Source: Porphyromonadaceae bacterium
GTDB taxonomy: Bacteria > Bacteroidota > Bacteroidia > Bacteroidales > Paludibacteraceae
DNA: 8,001 nucleotides
Assembly: GCA_905372135.1 (NCBI GenBank)
Contig: CAJPNS010000085.1
Coordinates: 1 to 8,001, forward strand
Reading direction: 5' to 3'
The notes beneath the pieces are model-generated. The model saw only the letters and a list, made by a program, of their open reading frames with translations. It had not been told where the DNA came from and searched no databases. Made by a program: the position numbers and the translations under genes. Below, piece by piece: positions 1 to 6,665 of this stretch. Within the stretch, counting starts at the first letter, position 1. Every line of letters starts with the position of its first letter.

Positions 1-5
1 ATGTT

Positions 6-33
6 ATGAGTTACGAATTATGAGTTACGAGTT
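6..33. repeat. degenerate 7-bp tandem repeat (AYGARTT), four units
   Basis: Four consecutive heptamers, atgagtt, acgaatt, atgagtt and acgagtt, fill this stretch. It can also be read as two copies of a 14-base unit, TTATGAGTTACGA starting at 4 and at 18. The array lies in the gene-free left edge, downstream of the leftward SpmA/SpmB gene, and may continue beyond the window because bases 1-5 (atgtt) resemble a further damaged unit. Short intergenic heptad arrays of this look are, to my recollection, common in Bacteroidales genomes. No function is assigned. Confidence 0.7.
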
Positions 34-55
34 TTGCGTTTAAGCGATGGCAGAA

Positions 56-70
56 CCGAACTTGTTTCGG
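56..70 (-). other. short hairpin downstream of the SpmA/SpmB gene, weak terminator candidate
   Basis: CCGAA (56-60) and TTCGG (66-70) are perfect inverted repeats around a 5-base loop, 17 bases past the stop codon of the leftward gene. Read on the minus strand, no T-run follows the stem, so it does not meet the usual rule for an intrinsic terminator. It is the only stem I could find at the end of this operon. Confidence 0.2.
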
Positions 71-86
71 CGATAGTGATTATTGT

Positions 87-1331
87 TTATTGTATTAAAT
101 GACCAAAAAACAGATATCCCAGTACGATAGCCGATACCACCGCCACCAAGTCGGCAAAAAGCCCCATACCGAGCGCATATCGTGTCTTGGTGATACCCAC
201 CGAGCCGAAGTATAGAGCCAAGATATAGAACGTCGTATCTGAGGAGCCTTGCAAGATACAGCATACCTTGCTTACAAACGAATCGACGCCGTAGGTATTC
301 ATCGCCTCGAGCATCATACCGCGAGCACCGCTGCCGCTGAGCGACTTCATGACGGCAGTAGGCATAGCCGGTACAAAATCGGTAGGCAACCCGCACCACT
401 CGAATAGGTGCGAAAGCCCAAGCAATAGGAAATCCATCGCCCCCGAAGCACGAAACATACCGACCGCCACCAAGACGGCAATGAGAAACGGCACAATACC
501 GATAGCGACCTTGAAGCCATCTTTTGCCCCCTCGATAAAGGCATCGTAGACATTGACCCGCCGCCGAACGGCAGCTACGATAAATGCCGATACGATACCG
601 AGCAGCAGCGTATTGGCTACTATCTTCGAATAGAAATCGACCTGCTCGGCAGGCATCGACCGAAACGCCCATACCATAAGACCAAGTAGCAGCAATACGG
701 CACCGATGGTGAGCAATATGGTGCGTTGCAGCAAGTCGATACGTTGCCTGAGAGCTACGGCTATGAGCCCCACGAGTGTGGAGAAGGTCGAAGCCATAAG
801 TATGGGCAAAAATATATCGGTAGGGCTTGCGGCTCCCGCCTGAGTCTGATATGTAATGACGGTAACGGGTATAAGGGTAAGCCCCGCGGTATTGAGCACG
901 AGGAACATTATCATGGCATTCGAGGCAGTGTCTTTCTTCGGATTGAGCTCTTGGAGCTCTTTGATGGCTTTAAGCCCGAGGGGTGTGGCGGCGTTGTCGA
1001 GTCCGAGCATATTGGCAGAAAAATTCATAAACATAGAGCCAAGCACCGGATGCCCCTTAGGTATCTCGGGAAATATTTTACAGAAAAAAGGCGAGGTGAT
1101 ACGAGCCAAAAACTCTATGACACCGCCCCGCTCCCCTATCTTCATAAAGCCCAGCCAGAGCGTCAGCACGCCCGTAAGCCCCAGAGAGATTTCGAAGCCT
1201 GTCTTGGCGTTGGCAAACATCGCCTCCATAACGGCGTTGAGGCTGCTGCCATCGCCCGAAAAGAGAGCTATCGCCAGCGACACAACGACGGCTATGAGTA
1301 CGAAAGCTATCCAAATATAATTCAGTATCAT
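87..1331 (-). CDS. fused SpmA/SpmB-type nucleoside recognition (Gate) domain membrane protein
   Basis: This is a 414-residue polytopic inner-membrane protein joining the two 'spore maturation' proteins in one chain. The SpmA-like half (about 1-200) carries NMLGLDNAATPLGLKAI (107-123), the signature of that family. The SpmB-like half (about 230-414) carries PTAVMKSLSGSGARGMM (324-340) and QGSSDTTFY (361-369). Hydrophobic segments are visible at about 5-24, 48-62, 140-160, 173-195, 203-223, 238-255, 274-293 and 387-410. Both halves belong to the nucleoside-recognition/Gate group of presumed transporters; in Bacillus the separate proteins act in spore cortex maturation. Bacteroidota do not sporulate, so the role here is unknown, and solute transport is an inference. 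The start ATG overlaps the stop of the upstream DUF2520 gene (ATGA, 1328-1331), implying co-transcription and coupled translation. Length and motifs appear intact. Confidence 0.92.
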   Translation of the reverse strand: MILNYIWIAFVLIAVVVSLAIALFSGDGSSLNAVMEAMFANAKTGFEISLGLTGVLTLWLGFMKIGERGGVIEFLARITSPFFCKIFPEIPKGHPVLGSMFMNFSANMLGLDNAATPLGLKAIKELQELNPKKDTASNAMIMFLVLNTAGLTLIPVTVITYQTQAGAASPTDIFLPILMASTFSTLVGLIAVALRQRIDLLQRTILLTIGAVLLLLGLMVWAFRSMPAEQVDFYSKIVANTLLLGIVSAFIVAAVRRRVNVYDAFIEGAKDGFKVAIGIVPFLIAVLVAVGMFRASGAMDFLLLGLSHLFEWCGLPTDFVPAMPTAVMKSLSGSGARGMMLEAMNTYGVDSFVSKVCCILQGSSDTTFYILALYFGSVGITKTRYALGMGLFADLVAVVSAIVLGYLFFGHLIQ

Positions 1332-2143
1332 TGTCTGTTGCGGTTATATTTATAATTGCTGCCGTCGGCTATCATCTTCGATAGCATTCGATACATCTCG
1401 GCTATGTCGCTGTTGTCGGCGAGCAGCGCCTCGTGTGCGGCTAAGGTGCCCGTATCGCCTCGGCGAGCCGGACCTGTCTGAGCCTCCGAGGGAGGCATAT
1501 ATCTGAGCTTATCGAGACTCTCCTCTATGAGCGGCAACATCACGTCGCGGAAAGGATACCCCTGCTGCCTCAGAATATCGTACGAGATACTCCACAGATA
1601 GTTGGCAAAATTGCACCCGACGACACCTGCCAAGTGTACCATGCGGCGTTGCTCGCTATTGCTCTCGAAGACCTTAAGCGAGAGTGCTTTTGCAAACTCC
1701 TCTACCCTGCTTCGGCTACTGGCGTTGTTTGCCTCGAAAAATATAGCCACTTTCGAGAAATCTATCTTTTTGTTTCGTGTGAAAGTCTGGAGAGGATACA
1801 CCACTCCGTAATTGCTTTTACTGCCCTCAAAGACATCGATATCGACACAGCCCGAAGTATGAACGTGTACCCCGCTATCGATGCTAACACTTGCTACGAC
1901 CTCCGATATGGCATCGTCGGCGACAGCATATATGTATATATCGGCATCGGGATATATCTCATCGTAACTATCGGTATGGTCTGCTCCTACAGCCGAAGCG
2001 AGGTCTTCGGCTTTCGCCGCATTACGCCCGAATATCTGCACCACACAATAGCCGAAAAGCGGTAAGCTGTGTGCCAATTGCCACGCTACATTGCCCGTAC
2101 CTAAAACAACTGCCTTTCGTATCATAATAAAACGACTAACCAT
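1328..2143 (-). CDS. Rossmann-like and DUF2520 domain protein (predicted short-chain dehydrogenase-like oxidoreductase)
   Basis: This is a 271-residue soluble protein with an N-terminal NAD(P)-binding Rossmann fold: VVLGTGNVA (12-20) is the GxGNxA loop, followed by the second strand ending in FGRN (38-41). The central part has HTSG (95-98) and YPLQTFT (116-122). The C-terminal helical DUF2520 domain has HLAGVVGCNFANYL (170-183) and TGPARRGDTGTLAAH (223-237). All are hallmark motifs of this family, which resembles F420-dependent NADP reductase and 6-phosphogluconate-type dehydrogenases; no substrate is established. The ATG at 2143 has GAGG five bases upstream on its strand. An alternative ATG at 2125 would give a protein starting MIRKAVVLG, closer to the usual family start, so either is possible. 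It is the first gene of the leftward operon, preceded by a TAAGTTTG -7 element, and overlaps the SpmA/SpmB gene by four bases. Confidence 0.9.
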   Translation of the reverse strand: MVSRFIMIRKAVVLGTGNVAWQLAHSLPLFGYCVVQIFGRNAAKAEDLASAVGADHTDSYDEIYPDADIYIYAVADDAISEVVASVSIDSGVHVHTSGCVDIDVFEGSKSNYGVVYPLQTFTRNKKIDFSKVAIFFEANNASSRSRVEEFAKALSLKVFESNSEQRRMVHLAGVVGCNFANYLWSISYDILRQQGYPFRDVMLPLIEESLDKLRYMPPSEAQTGPARRGDTGTLAAHEALLADNSDIAEMYRMLSKMIADGSNYKYNRNRQ

Positions 2144-2181
2144 TATAGCCTCGGGGCAACGACTGCCTCCGAAACACGATG

Positions 2182-2189
2182 CAAACTTA
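2182..2189 (-). promoter_or_regulatory. Bacteroidota-type -7 promoter element for the leftward operon
   Basis: The minus strand reads TAAGTTTG, an exact match to the TAnnTTTG -7 consensus of the primary sigma factor in Bacteroidota. It lies 38 bases upstream of the ATG at 2143. I see no good TTG/TTTG -33 element at the expected 17-23 base distance, so this is a one-box prediction. Confidence 0.5.
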
Positions 2190-2214
2190 CATAAAAATCT
2201 CGATTCGGGCGGTA

Positions 2215-2228
2215 TTTTTAGCTAAAAA
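2215..2228. repeat. perfect 14-bp palindrome in the divergent promoter region
   Basis: TTTTTAGCTAAAAA is a perfect palindrome that cannot be extended (flanking A and G do not pair). It lies between the two divergent -7 elements, about where the -33 box of the leftward promoter should be. It could be an operator for a dimeric regulator acting on that operon. Its T and A runs make chance occurrence less unlikely than for mixed sequence. No regulator gene is visible nearby other than the small effector-binding protein, which lacks a DNA-binding domain. Confidence 0.4.
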
Positions 2229-2279
2229 GTCTCAACCCGCCACCAAGCAAACGGGCAACGATATTCCGACAAATTGTTG

Positions 2280-2287
2280 TATTTTTG
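2280..2287 (+). promoter_or_regulatory. Bacteroidota-type -7 promoter element for mazG
   Basis: TATTTTTG matches TAnnTTTG exactly and ends 31 bases before the mazG ATG at 2319, a normal distance for this phylum. No clear TTTG -33 box is present around 2255-2262. It probably drives mazG and the closely spaced genes after it. Confidence 0.55.
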
Positions 2288-2318
2288 CAGAGCTAAAATA
2301 AAGGTAAATATACTTACG

Positions 2319-3104
2319 ATGCACACCAGAGAAGAGATATTGGATTCGTTCTCGCGTCTGCTCGATGTGATGGACGAGTTGCGAGAAAAATGTCCTTGGG
2401 ACAAGAAACAGACTTTCGGGTCGCTGCGTAACAACACGGTCGAAGAGGTTTTTGAGTTGTCGGAAGCTATCGCCGAAGGCAATCTCGAACAGGTCAAAAA
2501 AGAGCTTGGCGACGTGCTGCTGCACGTGGTTTTCTATGCCCGTATGGGTAGCGAGACAGGCGACTTCGACATAAAAGACGTCTGCGACGCCTTAGTAACG
2601 AAACTGATATTCAGACACCCTCACATATATGGCAATGTCGAGGCCGATACGGCAGAGAAGGTAAAACAGAACTGGGAGGAGCTGAAGCTAAAAGAAAAGG
2701 ACGGCAACAAGCGCGTGTTGAGCGGCGTGCCTTCCGCTCTGCCGTCGATGATAAAAGCTTGTCGGATACAGGAAAAAGCAGCATCCGTAGGGTTCGACTG
2801 GGAGGCGAAAGAGCAGGTCTGGGACAAGGTCAAAGAAGAGTTCGGCGAGTTTGAGCAGGAGTTGCGGGAGAAAGATACTGCACGAATGGAAGCCGAAATG
2901 GGCGATATGTTTTTTGCCCTCATCAATGCAGCACGTCTGTATGGCATAAACCCTGATGATGCCTTAGATAAGACTAACAGAAAGTTTATCTCTCGCTTCA
3001 ACTATCTCGAAGATAAGACAATCAAACAAGGCAGGATGCTTAAAGATATGTCGCTCGACGAAATGAATGATATCTGGGAAGAGGCAAAACTACAAAAAGA
3101 ATGA
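2319..3104 (+). CDS. mazG: nucleoside triphosphate pyrophosphohydrolase MazG
   Basis: MazG hydrolyses (d)NTPs to the monophosphate and pyrophosphate in the cytoplasm. In other bacteria it cleans the nucleotide pool and can influence (p)ppGpp-linked starvation responses. The protein has 261 residues, close to the 263 of E. coli MazG, with two tandem all-alpha MazG domains. In the N-terminal domain CPWDKKQT (25-32), the metal-binding EEVFE (42-46) with KELGD (61-65), and RHPHIYG (99-105) are visible. In the C-terminal, catalytic domain the EExxE set is VKEEFGEFE (171-179), followed by EAEMGD (191-196). The chosen ATG gives MHTREEILDSFSRLLDVM, which fits the family; an in-frame TTG at 2274 falls before the -7 box and is rejected. 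It diverges from the DUF2520 operon and is the first gene of the rightward group. Confidence 0.96.
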   Translation: MHTREEILDSFSRLLDVMDELREKCPWDKKQTFGSLRNNTVEEVFELSEAIAEGNLEQVKKELGDVLLHVVFYARMGSETGDFDIKDVCDALVTKLIFRHPHIYGNVEADTAEKVKQNWEELKLKEKDGNKRVLSGVPSALPSMIKACRIQEKAASVGFDWEAKEQVWDKVKEEFGEFEQELREKDTARMEAEMGDMFFALINAARLYGINPDDALDKTNRKFISRFNYLEDKTIKQGRMLKDMSLDEMNDIWEEAKLQKE

Positions 3105-3138
3105 CCGATAATATTTAATTGAAAATATCATACCGAAT

Positions 3139-3600
3139 ATGGCATATATATTGAAAGAGGTTACCATTCGCACAAATAATACAGAAAAAGGTATAAGCCA
3201 AATAAGTGAATTATGGAAAGATATTTCAGCAGGGAAACTACCTGTTTTGTTTGATAGCGAACATAATTTTGTGGAAGGTATCTCTCCCATTTCAAAATAT
3301 AGTAATTACGAAAATGGTGAGAAAGGCGATTATGATATTAGCATAGTGGGAGTAAATCGTTTCTTTTTTGAAGATATAGAAAAGAAAGTAGAAAATGGTT
3401 TGTATAAAAAATATGAGGCTATTGATGACAATGGAAACATAGAACTATGTACAAAAAAGGCTTGGGAAAAAGTATGGGATGATACCGACACAGGGACATT
3501 AAAAAGAGCCTTTACCATTGATTATGAAAGTAGTGTGCCTGTAGAATATACAAAAGACGGTAAAGCTCATTGCTATTTGTATATATCAGTCAAGGAATGA
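3139..3600 (+). CDS. stand-alone effector-binding domain protein (GyrI/Cass2-like)
   Basis: This is a 153-residue protein with no signal peptide or membrane segment. Its pattern matches the effector-binding domain found at the C-terminus of AraC/MerR-type regulators and as single-domain integron cassette (Cass2) or GyrI-like proteins: VTIRTNN near the start, ISELWKDI (21-28), then the central DYDISIVGVN strand, GLYKKYEA, a helix around KKAWEKVWDD, LKRAFTIDYE, and a terminal strand HCYLYISVKE. Such domains bind small, often cationic, molecules. No helix-turn-helix is present, so a DNA-binding role is unlikely. The gene lies 34 bases after mazG and 75 before malQ, in the same direction. It is visibly more AT-rich than its neighbours (14 G+C in 60 at 3361-3420, against 34 in 60 at 4021-4080), which suggests later acquisition. 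The family call comes from pattern memory; the ligand is unknown. Confidence 0.75.
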   Translation: MAYILKEVTIRTNNTEKGISQISELWKDISAGKLPVLFDSEHNFVEGISPISKYSNYENGEKGDYDISIVGVNRFFFEDIEKKVENGLYKKYEAIDDNGNIELCTKKAWEKVWDDTDTGTLKRAFTIDYESSVPVEYTKDGKAHCYLYISVKE

Positions 3601-3633
3601 AAATTCGGGATTACATTGAAATAAATAGAGTGT

Positions 3634-3651
3634 GGCATTAACTGTAATGTC
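3634..3651. repeat. small inverted repeat between the effector-binding gene and malQ
   Basis: GGCATTA (3634-3640) pairs with TAATGTC (3645-3651) across a 4-base loop, giving a 7-bp stem with one G-U pair. It sits 24 bases before the malQ start codon. No T-run follows on either strand, so it is not a convincing terminator. It could lie in the malQ leader or be chance. Confidence 0.25.
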
Positions 3652-3675
3652 GGAAAAAAGAATGCAATCCTACAA

Positions 3676-5811
3676 ATGATTAATTCGTCTATTAGCTCAA
3701 AATTAACATTTATCATTGATTACCAGCCGATAGTCGAAACACTGAATATCGGTGTCGTCGGTTCGTGTGCCACGCTTGGTTGCTGGCAGAAGCCTGTGGC
3801 TATGCAGAGGGTTGGTATTCGCCGTTGGCGGGTGGACGTAGATTACGATAGTCTGCCCGATAGCTTTGAGTTTAAGTTCGTCGTCTTCGACCCGTCGACG
3901 TCGCATATAAACCTCTGGGAAGATGGCGATAACCGTATATTCTCTAAACGAAGCGATGAAGCCTACCGACGATACAGAGCTGTTTTCAGAGGTACTCTCG
4001 ATTGGCACGGTGCCGGCGTGGCAGTGCCGGTATTTTCGCTCAGACGCCGCAACGGTTGGGGAGTAGGCGAATTTACAGACCTTTGCCTCTTGGCAGATTG
4101 GTGTGTGGCTACACATCAGAAAATCATACAGATATTGCCCGTAAATGATACCAATATTTCGTTCGACGATACAGACTCGTATCCATACTGTTCGGTATCG
4201 ATATATGCTCTCAATCCTATCTACGTAAATATAGACAAGATAGGTGAGATAAAAGACACGAATTTGCTCCGTGAGTTCGAACGGGAGCGTCGCCACCTCG
4301 ACGAGCAACACCGAGTACAATATTCCGATGTGTTACAGCTTAAACTCAGCGTACTAAGGCAGTTGTATCGGGAGCAACGAGCAGACGCAGCCCTGTACGA
4401 CACATTAAGGTGTACGCTTTTGAGTTTCGAGCAAAGAAACGGTTGGCTTTTGCCGTATGCCGTATTTCGTTGTCTTGCAGACGATTTCGGCACAGGCAAT
4501 TTCTACGCTTGGGGCGATTGGGCTTCGGCAGACGAGACAAAGATACGTCGATATGCTACAGACAATGCCGAAAAGGTGGAGTTTTATTGCTTTGTACAGT
4601 ATCATCTTTTCAAACAATTTAGAGAAGCCAAGTCTTATCTGAATGCACATTCGATATATTTAAAGGGCGATATACCTGTAGGTGTCGGCAGACTCAGCGT
4701 CGATGTGTGGCAATATCCGCACTTATTCAATACCGACAAGCAGGCAGGAGCTCCGCCCGACGACTTCTCCGACCAGGGACAGAACTGGGGCTTCCCCACA
4801 TACAATTGGGCGAATATGTCAAAAGACGGTTACAGCTGGTGGCGGCAGCGGTTCAGCTTTATGCAGACACTCTTCGATGCCGTACGGATAGACCATATAT
4901 TGGGCTTTTTCAGGATTTGGGAGATACCTCTGACGGTCAGCAGCGGATTGTTGGGATATTTTTCGCCCGCTTTGCCTCTGTCGGTCGAAGAAATCAGGCA
5001 ATACGAATTACCCGCCGACGAGAAGTACATTTTACGTTATCCCGACGGTAAAGAGTTGATTATTACCGATACCGACAATGTACTTTTTATAGAAGACCCG
5101 TACAAGCCTGCACATTATCATCCTCGCATTATGGCTCGTAAGACACAGGCGTACAAAGGGCTTACGTCCGACGAACGAGAAGTTTTCGATCGTCTTTATA
5201 ACGATTATTTCTACCGCCGTAATAATGAGTTTTGGCGACAAAGTGCTCTAAACAAGCTCCCTGCGATACTCGACGATATAGATATGCTCGTCTGTGGCGA
5301 AGATTTGGGTATGGTGCCCGCTTCGGTGCCCGATGTTATGCGGCAACTAAATATACTGTCGCTCGAGGTATTGCGTATGCCCAAAGAGATGGGGGCGGAG
5401 TTCGTCGCTCCCGACAGAGTCCCATACAACTCGGTAGTTACCACAGGCACGCACGATACGTCTACCCTGCGTATGTGGTGGGGCGAGGATAGGGATAGAG
5501 TACGCAGTCTGTACGTCAATGTGCTCAGACTTGCGGGGGAGGCTCCCGAGAGATGTACTTCGGAGATTGCAAAAAAAATATTAGCTTTGCTTTTCAAAAC
5601 CGATGCTATGTGGGCAATAATTCCCATTCAGGACTATCTGGCTATAAACGACGATACGACAGCAAAAGACTTTATGTCAGAACGCATCAATTATCCCGAT
5701 AATCCGAATCATACGTGGAGCTATCGCCTTCATCTGCCATTGGAAGAGATACTAAGAAAAAACACTTTCAACACTACACTCGGAGAATTGATAAAAAACA
5801 GCGGAAGATGA
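3676..5811 (+). CDS. malQ: 4-alpha-glucanotransferase (amylomaltase, GH77) with N-terminal CBM20
   Basis: This 711-residue cytoplasmic enzyme transfers alpha-1,4-glucan segments between maltodextrins and releases glucose. It serves maltose, starch-oligomer and glycogen metabolism. Residues about 8-105 form one CBM20 starch-binding domain (LGCWQKP at 34-40, FEFKFVVFD at 64-72, WEDGDNR at 81-87). The GH77 barrel runs from about 110 to the end. The nucleophile is D406 in VRIDHILGFF, the acid/base E542 in CGEDLGM, and the third carboxylate D594 in GTHDTSTLRMWW. The conserved GAPPDDFSDQGQNWGFPTYNW (358-378) is intact. All key residues are present, so it should be active. The Bacteroides enzymes I recall are nearly 900 residues with two CBM20 domains; here the first is absent and the segment around 445-480 is shorter. 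The ATG at 3676 begins just before the CBM20. The stop overlaps the next gene's ATG (ATGA). Confidence 0.96.
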   Translation: MINSSISSKLTFIIDYQPIVETLNIGVVGSCATLGCWQKPVAMQRVGIRRWRVDVDYDSLPDSFEFKFVVFDPSTSHINLWEDGDNRIFSKRSDEAYRRYRAVFRGTLDWHGAGVAVPVFSLRRRNGWGVGEFTDLCLLADWCVATHQKIIQILPVNDTNISFDDTDSYPYCSVSIYALNPIYVNIDKIGEIKDTNLLREFERERRHLDEQHRVQYSDVLQLKLSVLRQLYREQRADAALYDTLRCTLLSFEQRNGWLLPYAVFRCLADDFGTGNFYAWGDWASADETKIRRYATDNAEKVEFYCFVQYHLFKQFREAKSYLNAHSIYLKGDIPVGVGRLSVDVWQYPHLFNTDKQAGAPPDDFSDQGQNWGFPTYNWANMSKDGYSWWRQRFSFMQTLFDAVRIDHILGFFRIWEIPLTVSSGLLGYFSPALPLSVEEIRQYELPADEKYILRYPDGKELIITDTDNVLFIEDPYKPAHYHPRIMARKTQAYKGLTSDEREVFDRLYNDYFYRRNNEFWRQSALNKLPAILDDIDMLVCGEDLGMVPASVPDVMRQLNILSLEVLRMPKEMGAEFVAPDRVPYNSVVTTGTHDTSTLRMWWGEDRDRVRSLYVNVLRLAGEAPERCTSEIAKKILALLFKTDAMWAIIPIQDYLAINDDTTAKDFMSERINYPDNPNHTWSYRLHLPLEEILRKNTFNTTLGELIKNSGR

Positions 5812-6647
5812 AACGAATAATACTGATATACGCCCTTACACTGATTTGCCCCATATACACAATATCGCAAAATGAAGATAATAGGTATATAACCACGCTC
5901 AACGAGCTATTCAAGCGTATAATAGACACCAATAGCGATACGGCGAGAATATCGCTCAACGACTCCGTTTATAACGTCATGGATAGGCTTATTGCAGACG
6001 ACCAAAGCAGCTCTCTACCCTTCGACAGCGTAAAATATATCGGCAAAGTATTGGCTTCCGACGGCAATATTACCCTATATTCGTGGATGATACCGCTGAA
6101 GGAATCGACTATATACAATGCTCTATTTCTGAACGGCAACGGCGATAAGTCGTATCTGACGAGAATCTCTTCGTCGGAGCAGATAGACGAGAAACAGACA
6201 TACACACCCGAAACGTGGTACGGAGCCTTGTATTACAGCATCATACCGTTCAAAGTAGACAAACACACCTATTACACACTGCTCGGCTGGCGAAACCGAC
6301 AAGTAACTCGCCAAAAAGTAATAGATATCATCAGGTTCGACGGCTCGGAGACTACGCTTGGGCTGCCTGTATTCGAATACAAGAGTATCGACTATTACAA
6401 TACGGGCAAAGAGATAGAAGATACAAAATCACGAATAGTATTCGACTTCGACCGACGGGTATCGATGTATCTCGAATACAACGCCTCTAAAAAGCGTATC
6501 GAGTGCGACAACTTATCGCCTATGGAGGTCGTCGACGGCAAGATACTGTCGTACGGACCCGATTTTTCGATCAACGCCTATCGGATGAAAAAAGGGAAGT
6601 GGATTTTTACCGAAGATATAAAGGTAAAAGGCAAGAAGCAGAAATAA
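5808..6647 (+). CDS. secreted protein of unknown function, conserved Bacteroidota family
   Basis: This is a 279-residue protein with a type I signal peptide: KR at 2-3, a hydrophobic core IILIYALTLICPIY, and likely cleavage near S20-Q21. Cys14 is not in a lipobox because Ile precedes it, so a lipoprotein is unlikely. The mature part contains TPETWYGALYYSII (133-146), YYTLLGW (155-161), QKVIDIIRF (169-177), LGLPVFE (184-190), SRIVFDF (208-214), DNLSP (234-238) and YGPDFS (249-254). I recognise this pattern from uncharacterised secreted proteins widespread in Bacteroidota, but know no function. It seems mostly beta-strand. The start ATG overlaps the malQ stop by four bases, so translation is probably coupled; an upstream in-frame alternative at 5715 lies inside malQ and would lose the signal peptide. 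The C-terminus is Lys-rich (KVKGKKQK). Confidence 0.88.
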   Translation: MKRIILIYALTLICPIYTISQNEDNRYITTLNELFKRIIDTNSDTARISLNDSVYNVMDRLIADDQSSSLPFDSVKYIGKVLASDGNITLYSWMIPLKESTIYNALFLNGNGDKSYLTRISSSEQIDEKQTYTPETWYGALYYSIIPFKVDKHTYYTLLGWRNRQVTRQKVIDIIRFDGSETTLGLPVFEYKSIDYYNTGKEIEDTKSRIVFDFDRRVSMYLEYNASKKRIECDNLSPMEVVDGKILSYGPDFSINAYRMKKGKWIFTEDIKVKGKKQK

Positions 6648-6665
6648 TATAAATACAAAGATATT

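Noticed and set aside
40..672. Long open frame (210 codons) on the minus strand overlapping the SpmA/SpmB gene
   Set aside because: It is rich in Arg, Tyr, Gly and Cys with no family pattern, and it lies in another frame of a gene with clear motifs; it is a shadow of codon bias.
726..1355. Plus-strand open frame of 209 codons opposite the SpmA/SpmB gene
   Set aside because: It is antisense to a well-supported gene, with low-complexity composition and no recognisable domain.
1836..1845. Palindrome TCGATATCGA, also at 7409-7418
   Set aside because: Both copies are inside coding sequence and arise from the common ATA, TCG and GAT codons of this genome; there is no shared context.
2274..2318. 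TTG start extending MazG by 15 residues
   Set aside because: It begins before the -7 box, so it would lie upstream of the transcript, and the family fits the ATG at 2319.
3634..3651. Intrinsic terminator after the effector-binding gene
   Set aside because: The stem is weak and no T-run follows on either strand.
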